Assembly: GCF_011742555.1 (NCBI RefSeq) | Contig: NZ_JAAQQR010000003.1 | Location: 372,001 to 436,000, forward strand | Direction of reading: 5' to 3' | From: Luteibacter jiangsuensis | Lineage (GTDB): Bacteria; Pseudomonadota; Gammaproteobacteria; Xanthomonadales; Rhodanobacteraceae | Length of the DNA: 64,000 nucleotides | In this document: positions 51,978 to 59,645 of the stretch, piece after piece | How positions within the stretch are numbered: the first letter of the stretch is position 1 | How the letters are laid out: each line of letters starts with the position of its first letter | Notes under the pieces: generated by a model | What the model saw: only the letters and a program-made list of their open reading frames with translations | What the model was told of the DNA's origin: nothing | Database searches by the model: none | Translations under genes and position numbers: made by a program

Positions 51978-52693
51978 TGCGGGGCCTCGTTACCGCATTC
52001 GGCTTCCTCACCCGCCTGCCGGTGCCGCGGATCGAGTTCCTGCCGGGAACGCAGGCCGGTTCGCTCAAATGGTATCCGCTGGTGGGCGCCGTGCTCGGTG
52101 GGTTGCTGGCTGGCGCAGCGGCCCTTTCGTGGACCGTACTTCCGCCGATTCCGGCGGCCGCGGTGATTCTCGTGGCGTGGGTCGCCCTCACCGGCGCGTT
52201 GCATCTGGACGGCCTCGCCGACAGCGCCGATGCCTGGATCGGCGGCATGGGGGATCGCGCCCGCACGCTCTCGATCATGAAGGATCCGCGCAGCGGCCCC
52301 GCCGGCGTGGTCGCACTCGTGCTGGTGCTGTTGCTGAAGTTCTCGGCGCTCGCGACGCTTGCCGATCCCTGGCTGCTCGTCTTGCCGCCCCTCCTTGGGC
52401 GCGCCGCGATCGTCGCGTGGTTCCTCACCACGCCCTATGTCCGCGTGGGCGGTCTGGGCGACCCATTGCGCGGTGCACCGGCCACGGGCTGCCGCGTGGC
52501 TCTCGTCGTGGCAGCGCTGTCGTCGCTGCTTTTCGGCAAGTCAGGCCTGCTCGCGTTCCTCGCCGCGCTCGCCGCCGGCGGTTTGTGGCGCCGCGCCGTG
52601 GTCCGCCGACTCGGCGGTTTCACCGGCGACACGGCGGGGGCCCTGGTCGAGATCGTGGAGGCCGCGACCCTGATCGTTCTCGTCTCGCGATGA
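51977..52693 (+). CDS. cobS: Adenosylcobinamide-GDP ribazoletransferase CobS
   Basis: 238 residues, about seven membrane helices. Typical motifs are FGFLTRLPVPR near the start, TGALHLDGLADSADAWIGG (the metal-binding Asp set), LSIMKDPRSGPAGVVALVLVLLLKF and GGFTGDTAGALVEI. It joins adenosylcobinamide-GDP and alpha-ribazole in the inner membrane, the last step of the pathway. It is the final gene of the operon; a hairpin CCATCGGC/GCCGATGG (52714-52735) follows without a T-run. Confidence 0.95.
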   Translation: MRGLVTAFGFLTRLPVPRIEFLPGTQAGSLKWYPLVGAVLGGLLAGAAALSWTVLPPIPAAAVILVAWVALTGALHLDGLADSADAWIGGMGDRARTLSIMKDPRSGPAGVVALVLVLLLKFSALATLADPWLLVLPPLLGRAAIVAWFLTTPYVRVGGLGDPLRGAPATGCRVALVVAALSSLLFGKSGLLAFLAALAAGGLWRRAVVRRLGGFTGDTAGALVEIVEAATLIVLVSR

Positions 52694-52787
52694 GGGGCAA
52701 AGGCGGCGCGATGCCATCGGCCATTCTGCCGATGGGCAGGTGCGCCGGACGGGCGTAGATTCCGTTCGTTCCCGAACGGAGTCTGAC

Positions 52788-54269
52788 ATGACCGGCTTCC
52801 TGCGCATTCTCGTCCTGTCTCTGTTCGTGGCGACCGCCGCCCAGGCCCAGGAGAGGCACGACCACGGCGTGCCCGAGAAGCTGGGCGATGTGTCGTTTCC
52901 CACTTCCTGCGCCCCGTCGGTGCAGGCATCGTTCAATCGCGGCGTGGCGCTCCTGCATTCGTTTGCCTACGCCGCGGCGCGACAGGCCTTCGAAGGCATC
53001 GTGGTGAAGGACCCGACATGCGCCATGGGCCACTGGGGCATCGCGATGGTCTTCTTCCATCCGGTATGGTCGCCGGCCCTGCCGTCCGACACGATGGCCC
53101 GGGGACAGGCGGAGGCACGCACGGCAACGCGGCTGGCGGTGAACGCGTCGCCGCGGGAGCAGGCATACATCCACGCGCTGGGCCGGCTCTATGCAGCCGG
53201 CGACGTCAAGGCTTCGCAGCGCACCCTCGACTACGAACAGGCGATGGCCGGCGTGGCGCACGACTATCCCGACGATGTCGAAGCACAGGTGTTCTACGCG
53301 CTGGCGCTGCTGTCGAACGCGTCGATGGCCGACAAGACACACGCGAAGCAGAAACAGTCCATCGCCATTCTCGAGCCGCTGTTCCGCGCGCACCCGGAGC
53401 ACCCCGGCATCGCGCACTACCTGATCCATGCCTGTGACAGCGCCGAACTGGCGCAACGCGGCCTGCCGGCGGCGCGGAAGTACGCCGACATTGCACCTTC
53501 CGCCCCGCACGCGCTGCACATGCCCTCGCATATCTTCACCCGGCTCGGCCTGTGGGACGATTCGATCCGCTCCAATCTCGCATCGAAGAAGGCGGCGCAC
53601 GAGCAACACGACACCATGGGCGAGGTACATGCGATGGACTATCTCGTTTACGCATACATGCAAACAGGCAGGGATCGGGAAGCTCGCGAAGTCATCGGCG
53701 AGTTGAAGGCCATGCGCGCCCTGGACATGAACGACTTCGGCGTCGCCTATCCCGTGACGGTCATGCCGATTCGCGAGATCGTCGAACAAGGGCGATGGAA
53801 CGAGGCAGCGACGATCGCGCCACCGGCCGGCGTTCCCGCCTCCGTAGCCGCCATCGCGGTGTGGGCGAAGGGTGTGGGTCTCGCCCGCACCGGTCACGCC
53901 GAAGAAGCACGTGCCCAGGCGAAGCGCCTCGACCAGATCCAGGCCCAGCTCAGTGCATCGGGCGACGACTATTGGTCCGTCCAGACCGGCGTCCTCGCCT
54001 CCGAAGTGAAGGCGTGGGCCGCCTACGCCAGCGGTGAAGGCACGGCGGCCGTGGCCCTGATGACCGATGCGGCCGAACGGGAAGACAGGGTAGAGAAACG
54101 TCCTGTGACACCGGGACCCATCGTTCCCGCACGCGAGCAACTCGGCGAACTGTTGCTCGCGCAGAAGCAACCGGGACCCGCACTGGCGGCTTTCAAGACG
54201 TCACTCGCCCAAGCCCCCGGCCGTGCCGGCGCGCTGCGCGGTGAGAAAGCCGCAGAAGCGATGCGGTAG
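52788..54269 (+). CDS. Secreted TPR-repeat protein
   Basis: 493 residues with a signal peptide (MTGFLRILVLSLFVATAAQAQ). The rest is helical repeats; blocks such as SFNRGVALLHSFAYAAARQAFEGIVVKDPTCAMGHWGIAMVFFHP, HPGIAHYLIHACD and HALHMPSHIFTRLGLWDDSIRSN are typical of a family of TPR proteins of unknown function found in many Proteobacteria. GGAG precedes the ATG, and a hairpin TCCGTTCG/CGAACGGA (52761-52780) lies immediately before the ribosome binding site. No enzymatic motif was seen. Confidence 0.85.
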   Translation: MTGFLRILVLSLFVATAAQAQERHDHGVPEKLGDVSFPTSCAPSVQASFNRGVALLHSFAYAAARQAFEGIVVKDPTCAMGHWGIAMVFFHPVWSPALPSDTMARGQAEARTATRLAVNASPREQAYIHALGRLYAAGDVKASQRTLDYEQAMAGVAHDYPDDVEAQVFYALALLSNASMADKTHAKQKQSIAILEPLFRAHPEHPGIAHYLIHACDSAELAQRGLPAARKYADIAPSAPHALHMPSHIFTRLGLWDDSIRSNLASKKAAHEQHDTMGEVHAMDYLVYAYMQTGRDREAREVIGELKAMRALDMNDFGVAYPVTVMPIREIVEQGRWNEAATIAPPAGVPASVAAIAVWAKGVGLARTGHAEEARAQAKRLDQIQAQLSASGDDYWSVQTGVLASEVKAWAAYASGEGTAAVALMTDAAEREDRVEKRPVTPGPIVPAREQLGELLLAQKQPGPALAAFKTSLAQAPGRAGALRGEKAAEAMR

Positions 54270-54286
54270 AACCTCGCGGGCGACAT

Positions 54287-54366
54287 TGTGGGAGCCGGCT
54301 ACGCCGGCGATCCCGCGCCAGCGGGCACCCTCACGAGAACGTATCGCCGCTGAAGCGGCTCCCACA
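54287..54366. repeat. REP doublet, copy 4
   Basis: TGTGGGAGCC and its reverse complement enclose GCCGGCTACGCCGGC on the left and ATCGCCGCTGAAGCGGC on the right, with CCCGCGCCAGCGGGC between. It lies 18 nt after the TPR gene stop and 18 nt before the terminator of the convergent grx gene. Confidence 0.8.
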
Positions 54367-54383
54367 GGGATCAGGTATCGGAT

Positions 54384-54413
54384 AAAAAAAGCGGCGCTCG
54401 AAGAGCGCCGCTT
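54384..54413 (-). terminator. Rho-independent terminator of the glutaredoxin-rhodanese gene
   Basis: On the minus strand the stem AAAGCGGCGCTC / GAGCGCCGCTTT with a TTC loop is followed by a T-run, 27 nt after the stop codon. On the plus strand CTTTGCTTT follows, so it may also stop transcription coming from the TPR gene. Confidence 0.85.
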
Positions 54414-54439
54414 TGCTTTACAGCAAAATGCTGGAAACG

Positions 54440-55348
54440 TTACGCGCCCACTTCGCGCATCCACGCATCCATGCCGCCTTCCACGTTGAAGACCTGGGTG
54501 AAGCCGTGCGCTGCAAAGCGTTCGGCCGCGGCGCGGCTGGAGGCGCCCACGTTGCAGATGAACGCGATGGGGGTGTCTTTCGGCAACTGCGCCAGGGCTT
54601 CATAGCCTTCGTTCTCGAGGATGCGCGCACCGTCGATGGGGGCAACCATCGCGCGGTTCTGCGCGGGGCGCACGTCGACCAGCACCACGTCGCCCGCATC
54701 GAGCTTCGCCTTCAGGTCCTGCACGCTCATCGAGCCGATCTCGACGGCGCCCGGGAACTTCAGGCTGAGGCCTTCGCCCTGCACTGTGGAAACCCAGTCG
54801 ATGACGATGCCCTTGGCGCGAGCCGCGCTGCCTGGGTCGAAGTGCACTTCGATACCGTTCGCCACCGTCACGATGTCGTGGTCGCCGGCGGGTGCGAGCT
54901 GGAAGCCGGCGCTGTGGTCGGGGCCGATCTCGAGGTGCAACGCCATGCCCTGCGCATTCGCCATGCCGCCGCGGATGGCCTCGGCGGCCTTCTCGGTGAT
55001 GGTGATCTCCGGCGGCGTGCGATCCGGTGCCGGGGCGCCGAACAGCGTGTAAAGCTCACCGCTGGTGTACATCTGGCGGATGATGTCCGAGCCGCCGACC
55101 AGCTCGCCCTTCACATAGAGCTGCGGAATGGTGGGCCACTGGCCGAATTCCTTGATGCCCTCGCGGATCTCCGGGTCTTCCAGCACGTTCACCGTGTGGT
55201 ACGAGGGAATCACGTCGTTCAGGGTATTGATCGCCGCGGCGGAGAATCCGCACATCGGCTGCTGGCGCGTGCCCTTCATGAACAGCACGACGTCGTGCTG
55301 GCCGAGCAGGGATTCGATGCGCTCGCGGGTGGGTGTATCGAGGGCCAT
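54440..55348 (-). CDS. Monothiol glutaredoxin-A-type-like-rhodanese fusion protein
   Basis: 302 residues, three domains. Residues 1-105 are a Grx4-type monothiol glutaredoxin: VVLFMKGTRQQPMCGFS (the CGFS motif) and WPTIPQLYVKGELVGG. Residues about 112-200 resemble an A-type Fe-S carrier (ITITEKAAEAIRGGM, VHFDPGSAARAKGIVIDWV) but have no cysteines. Residues about 205-302 are a rhodanese with VLVDVRP and the loop CNVGASSR, including the catalytic Cys. It is expected to act in Fe-S or sulfur trafficking in the cytoplasm. The ATG at 55348 aligns with Grx4 starts; an upstream ATG at 55378 is less likely. It is terminated by a strong hairpin. Confidence 0.9.
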   Translation of the reverse strand: MALDTPTRERIESLLGQHDVVLFMKGTRQQPMCGFSAAAINTLNDVIPSYHTVNVLEDPEIREGIKEFGQWPTIPQLYVKGELVGGSDIIRQMYTSGELYTLFGAPAPDRTPPEITITEKAAEAIRGGMANAQGMALHLEIGPDHSAGFQLAPAGDHDIVTVANGIEVHFDPGSAARAKGIVIDWVSTVQGEGLSLKFPGAVEIGSMSVQDLKAKLDAGDVVLVDVRPAQNRAMVAPIDGARILENEGYEALAQLPKDTPIAFICNVGASSRAAAERFAAHGFTQVFNVEGGMDAWMREVGA

Positions 55349-55419
55349 GGGGGTCACCGCGGGAAGGAAAGGGGCCATTTTAACGGCATCCCTCGCACAT
55401 GGGCCCGTTCGCCCCGGAT

Positions 55420-56292
55420 TCAACCGGGGACGGCGGCCTCGGCACCCCGCAACCCGGACAGGTCGGTCCGGCAATCCACCAGCGGGGCGAAGCCCAGGAC
55501 GGCCTCCGGCGAGGGGAGCACCGTCTCCCGGCTGGCCCGCCCCAGGGGCGTCACCCGGTCGGTCCAATGGATCAGCTCCATGGCGCCCGTGAAGTCCTCG
55601 ACGAGGGCGGTGCAGTGCTCGACCCAGTCGCCGTCGTTCAGGTAGAGAACCCCATCCATCGGCCGCACGTGCCCGAAATGGATGTGGCCGCAGATGTGGC
55701 CGTCGAGCCCTCGCTCCGCCGCGTCGCGCGCCACGCGCTGTTCGTAGTCGCGGATATAGGCCAGTGCGGCGCCCACGTGCGATTTGAGGATGATCGAGAA
55801 CGGGAGATAGGGCAGCTCCAGGCGCGAGCGCACGGCATGCACGCGGCGGTTGGCCCAGCAGATGAAGCGGTGCAGGGTGTCGCCCAGCCAGGAGATCCAG
55901 CGCCGGCCAACGTGTTCGGGATCGAACTCGTCGCCGTGGCTGACCCGGTAGCGGCGACCGTCGGCGCCCTCGTGGATGGCGTCCAGTGCCACGCGGACAC
56001 CCGCGATGCTGGAGCCGACGAGGCCGCGCATCTGACAGTCGTGGTTGCCGGGGATGTAGATCACTTCCACGCCACGTGCTGCGAGGGCGACGAATTCGGC
56101 GAGAACCGCGGTGTGGTCCGGATGCCACCAGTGGCGTTTCGCGAGCGCTTCCAGATCGACGATGTCGCCGACGAGGTAGAGCCGCTCGCAATCGACGTTG
56201 CGAAGGAAGTCGAGGAGGTAGGCCGCCTTGCAGTCGGGCGTGCCGAGGTGCACGTCGGAGATGAAGGCGCTGCGGCAGGTGAGCTTCGCCAT
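55420..56292 (-). CDS. LpxH-like calcineurin-type metallophosphoesterase
   Basis: 290 residues. Metallophosphoesterase motifs are in order: AFISDVHLGTPD (DxH), YLVGDIVD (GDxxD), IPGNHD (GNHD), VSHGDEFD and GHIHFGHVRP (GHxH). The family includes UDP-2,3-diacylglucosamine hydrolase LpxH and its relatives (YbbF/UDP-diacylglucosamine diphosphatase type); the C-terminal extension after 230 is unlike classical LpxH. It probably acts on lipid A-type or similar substrates. It is 71 nt upstream of grx on the same strand. Confidence 0.88.
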   Translation of the reverse strand: MAKLTCRSAFISDVHLGTPDCKAAYLLDFLRNVDCERLYLVGDIVDLEALAKRHWWHPDHTAVLAEFVALAARGVEVIYIPGNHDCQMRGLVGSSIAGVRVALDAIHEGADGRRYRVSHGDEFDPEHVGRRWISWLGDTLHRFICWANRRVHAVRSRLELPYLPFSIILKSHVGAALAYIRDYEQRVARDAAERGLDGHICGHIHFGHVRPMDGVLYLNDGDWVEHCTALVEDFTGAMELIHWTDRVTPLGRASRETVLPSPEAVLGFAPLVDCRTDLSGLRGAEAAVPG

Positions 56293-56415
56293 GGCATCGG
56301 TTCCCGGGGTTGTCCCGGGTCGCCAGTGTCGGGATGCGAGGTAACCGGGGCATGGCGCCCGTGTTGCAAGGGTGTTGCGACGCGACGGAGCAGTCCGCCG
56401 AGCGGCTTCGCCTTT

Positions 56416-56498
56416 TGTGGGAGCCGCTTCAGCGGCGAATGGTGCTCGCGGCGGCCTTGCCCGGTGGCGCGGGATCGCCGGCATAGCCGGCTCCCACA
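56416..56498. repeat. REP doublet, copy 5
   Basis: TGTGGGAGCC and its reverse complement at the ends. Here the left hairpin is GCCGCTTCAGCGGC and the right one is GCCGGCATAGCCGGC, i.e. the reverse variant order compared with copies 2 and 4; the middle is GGCGCGGGATC-like. It lies in the spacer between the metallophosphoesterase and the SGNH hydrolase genes. Confidence 0.78.
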
Positions 56499-56527
56499 AG
56501 ATCACCTCGTCGCCTTGGTGAAGGTCG

Positions 56528-57148
56528 CTACATGAAGCTATTTCGCGAGTTCAGCACGATTTCGGCTTCGGGAAGGATGCCTTCCAACCACGCCGCGTAC
56601 TGCTTCCCCGAAGGATGCAGCCCATCGTCCACCAGCATGTCCGGCTTGGCTCCGGCTTCGCGCGAGGCGGGTGTCACGTCGGCCCATCGCGCTTGCATGC
56701 GGGCCGTCTCTTCGCGGGCGATGGTGTTGAAGGTGTCGATCTCACGCGCGATGGCGGCGCGGTCGCGGCCTTCCGCGAAGGCGGTGACACCCCAGTCGGG
56801 AATGGATACCACCACGACGCGGCGCGGATCGCCGGCGAGTCCTACTGCGCGACGGAGCAACGAAACGAACTGCTCGCGATACTCATCGGCGGAACGGCCG
56901 CGGTACTGGTTGTTCACGCCGATCAGCAGCGTGACCAGATCGTAGTGTTCGTCGAGTGTGGCGGCATCCATCGCCGCCGACAGTTCGTCGGTGGTCCAGC
57001 CGGTGGTGGCGACGATGCGTGGCATTTCCACCGCGATGCCGAGCTCGGCAAGCCACGCGACGAGCTGTACCGGCCAGCGGTCGGCTGCTTCCACACCCTC
57101 GCCAATGGTGTAGGAGTCGCCGAGGGCGAGGAACGTCGCTTTCGCCAT
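56528..57148 (-). CDS. SGNH/GDSL hydrolase
   Basis: 206 residues. Block I FLALGDSYTIGEG (catalytic Ser), block III LLIGVNNQYRG, and block V DDGLHPSGKQYAAW (catalytic Asp and His) are intact. There is no signal peptide, so it is cytoplasmic. The gene follows the aminotransferase gene by 3 nt on the same strand and is probably co-transcribed. The enzyme hydrolyses ester or acetyl groups; the substrate is unknown. Confidence 0.92.
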   Translation of the reverse strand: MAKATFLALGDSYTIGEGVEAADRWPVQLVAWLAELGIAVEMPRIVATTGWTTDELSAAMDAATLDEHYDLVTLLIGVNNQYRGRSADEYREQFVSLLRRAVGLAGDPRRVVVVSIPDWGVTAFAEGRDRAAIAREIDTFNTIAREETARMQARWADVTPASREAGAKPDMLVDDGLHPSGKQYAAWLEGILPEAEIVLNSRNSFM

Positions 57149-57151
57149 GGA

Positions 57152-58396
57152 TCAGGCGACCGCGCTGGCGGTTGGTTCGGCCTCCACGGCCATGCGGCCG
57201 AGTACGCGATCGATGCGGACGAATACGTCCCGGAGCTGTGCGGGCTCCGGCAACAGCGTGAGGCGCAGGTGCCGGCTGGCAGAGAGATTGAAACTGGTGC
57301 CGGGCACGAGGAGGACGCTTTCTTCCTCGAGCAGGCGCAGGGCGAACGCGGTGTCGTCGAAATGCGGGAGTGCTTCCGCACGCACCTGCGGGAACGCGTA
57401 GATCGCGCCGCCCGGCGCCACCACATCGAGGAACGGACTGGCCGCCACGCCTTCGAGGACGATGCGGCGGGCCTCGTGCAGGCGACCGCCAGGCGCGGTG
57501 AGTTCGCCGATGGTGGGCTTGTCGAGCAGGGCGGGGCGCACGGCCCACTGCGCGGTAACGTTCGCGCACAGGCGCAGTGCGGCAAGTAGTTGCAACGCGT
57601 CGCGATACTCGGCGGTTCGCGCCGGGTCGCCGGAAAGGCTCATCCAGCCCACCCGGTACCCGCAGGCGCGATGCACCTTGGACAGGCCGCCGAAGCTCAC
57701 GCAGGGATGGTCGCCCGCGACGGCCGCCAGGGGCTGGAAGGGGACGCCGTCGTAAAGGATCTCGTCGTAGATCTCGTCGCAGAGAAGCAGCAACCCGTGC
57801 CGGCGCGCGACCTCCACGATGCGTTCCAGCAGGGCGGCCGGATACACGGCACCCGTGGGATTGTTCGGATTGATCAGCACCATTGCACGCGTGCGCGGAC
57901 CGACGAGGGCGTCGATCTCGTCCGGATCCGGGAGGTGGCCGTTCGCCGCGAGGCAGCGGTAATAGCGCGGGCTACCGTCGTTGAGGATGGTCGCCGCGCT
58001 CCACAACGGGTAATCGGGACTGGGCAGCAGCACCTCGTCGCCGGGCTGGAGCAAGGCGCGCAACGAGATGTCGATCAGCTCGCTGACACCGTTGCCCACG
58101 AAAACGCGCTCGACGTCGACCTGGCTGGCCCCCCGCGCGCGCTGCTGGGCGACGATGGCTTCGCGGGCCTCTTCCAGGCCCTGTTCATGGCCGTAGGCCT
58201 CGCTGTCGGCCAGGTGCGTGGCGATGGCTTCGCGCAGGTGCGGCGGTGTGGCGAAGCCATAACGACCGGGATTGCCGATGTTGAGCTTGATGATCGGCTG
58301 ACCGGCAGCCTCCATGTCGCGCGCGCGGCGGGTAAGCGCACCCCGGATTTCGTAACGCACCTCCGAGAGATGCGCGCTGGGCTTGATCGGTGACAC
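57152..58396 (-). CDS. Aminotransferase, AlaA/AspC-like fold-type I
   Basis: 414 residues. LNIGNPGRYGF at the substrate end, NPNNPTGAVYP (NPTG), LLCDEIYDEILYD (Asp of the PLP pyridine), the PLP-Lys in VSFGGLSKVHRACGYRVGWM, and LVPGTSFNLS near the C-terminus are typical of the glutamate-pyruvate (AlaA/YfbQ) group. It starts with MSPIKPSAHLSEVRYEIRG. Divergent from rsgA across a 119-nt spacer. AlaA assignment is by motif similarity only. Confidence 0.9.
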   Translation of the reverse strand: MSPIKPSAHLSEVRYEIRGALTRRARDMEAAGQPIIKLNIGNPGRYGFATPPHLREAIATHLADSEAYGHEQGLEEAREAIVAQQRARGASQVDVERVFVGNGVSELIDISLRALLQPGDEVLLPSPDYPLWSAATILNDGSPRYYRCLAANGHLPDPDEIDALVGPRTRAMVLINPNNPTGAVYPAALLERIVEVARRHGLLLLCDEIYDEILYDGVPFQPLAAVAGDHPCVSFGGLSKVHRACGYRVGWMSLSGDPARTAEYRDALQLLAALRLCANVTAQWAVRPALLDKPTIGELTAPGGRLHEARRIVLEGVAASPFLDVVAPGGAIYAFPQVRAEALPHFDDTAFALRLLEEESVLLVPGTSFNLSASRHLRLTLLPEPAQLRDVFVRIDRVLGRMAVEAEPTASAVA

Positions 58397-58515
58397 GTCG
58401 TACGTCCACTGTCTGCGCCGGACCTTCCCGGCGGTCGTGACCCGATCCTAACAGCGTCACCGTGGGGATGCGCCGTTCAGAGCATCTCTGGCCTGCGACC
58501 GGGCATAATTCCGCC

Positions 58516-59571
58516 ATGACCGACTCCCCGGACCTGGCGCGCCTGCGCCACATCGGCTGGCGCGACGCTGCCTTGCCCGACGATCCACGCCGCCTTGCGC
58601 GCGTGGTGGCGCAGCACCGTGCCGGCTACGAGGTGCACGACGGGTCGACGGCCTTCAACGCCCAGCCCGCGGGTCCGTTCCTCAAGCGCGGGCTGGATCC
58701 GTCGCTGCGGCCCGCCGTCGGCGACTTCGTGTTCCTGGACCATGCCAGCCATCCGGTGATCGAAACGGTGCTGCCCCGCCGTTCGGTGCTCACCCGCGCC
58801 GCGGCCGGCGAGCGTTACGAGCGGCAGATCATCGCCACGAACATCGATTACGTGCTGGTGCTGACCGGCCTGGACGGCGACTTCAATCCGTCGCGCATCG
58901 AACGCTATCTCACTCTGGTCGAAGGTTCCGGCGCACGGCCGGTGGTACTGCTGGGCAAGGCGGATACCGACGTCGATGTGGAAGGCGCGATCGCCACGCT
59001 CGTTCCGCGCCTGCCCGCCGATGCCGTGGTGCATGCCGTCAACGCGAAGGACCCGGCCACGGTGGCCCTTCTGGCGCCTTACCTCGGGCCGGGCATGAGC
59101 GCCGTGCTGGTCGGCTCGTCCGGCGCGGGCAAGTCCACCCTCACCAACACGCTCCTGGGCGAAGAGCGCATGGCCACCGGCGCCGTGCGTACGCACGATA
59201 GCCGCGGCCGCCACACCACCACCCATCGGGCGCTGCTCAGCCTGCCCTCGGGCGGTTGCCTCATCGACACCCCGGGCATGCGCGAGCTGAAACTCACCGG
59301 CGAGGAAAACCTCGACCTGTTCGCCGACATCGAGGCGCTTGCCGCGCAATGCCGCTTTGCCGATTGCAGCCATGGCAACGAGCCCGGCTGCGCGATCCAG
59401 GCGGCACTCGCGTCCGGCGAATTGTCGCCGCAGCGCTGGCGCAATTACCTCAAGCTGCACGACGAGCGGGAAGAGCAGGCGGCAACGCTCGAGGCGCGTC
59501 TGAAGCGCAAGTCCGGGCCCAAGCCAGGCGGTAAACCGAAACGTGGCGGCTGGTCGCGCGACGAGGATTGA
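58516..59571 (+). CDS. rsgA: Ribosome biogenesis GTPase RsgA
   Basis: 351 residues with the circularly permuted GTPase order G4-G1-G3: VLLGKADTD, then GSSGAGKSTLTN, then DTPGMRELKL. The N-terminal OB-fold (residues about 30-95, with VGDFVFLD) and the C-terminal zinc knuckle CRFADCSHGNEPGC identify RsgA, a 30S maturation factor. The C-terminus is basic (KRKSGPKPGGKPKRGG). It starts at ATG 58516; upstream ATG 58462 is less likely. Confidence 0.94.
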   Translation: MTDSPDLARLRHIGWRDAALPDDPRRLARVVAQHRAGYEVHDGSTAFNAQPAGPFLKRGLDPSLRPAVGDFVFLDHASHPVIETVLPRRSVLTRAAAGERYERQIIATNIDYVLVLTGLDGDFNPSRIERYLTLVEGSGARPVVLLGKADTDVDVEGAIATLVPRLPADAVVHAVNAKDPATVALLAPYLGPGMSAVLVGSSGAGKSTLTNTLLGEERMATGAVRTHDSRGRHTTTHRALLSLPSGGCLIDTPGMRELKLTGEENLDLFADIEALAAQCRFADCSHGNEPGCAIQAALASGELSPQRWRNYLKLHDEREEQAATLEARLKRKSGPKPGGKPKRGGWSRDED

Positions 59572-59645
59572 TTCCCTCTTCCGACATACGCCGTCGGCCC
59601 TGATGCCTAACGTTTCCTGCTCCGACCCCAGAGCAAGGAAAGCGC

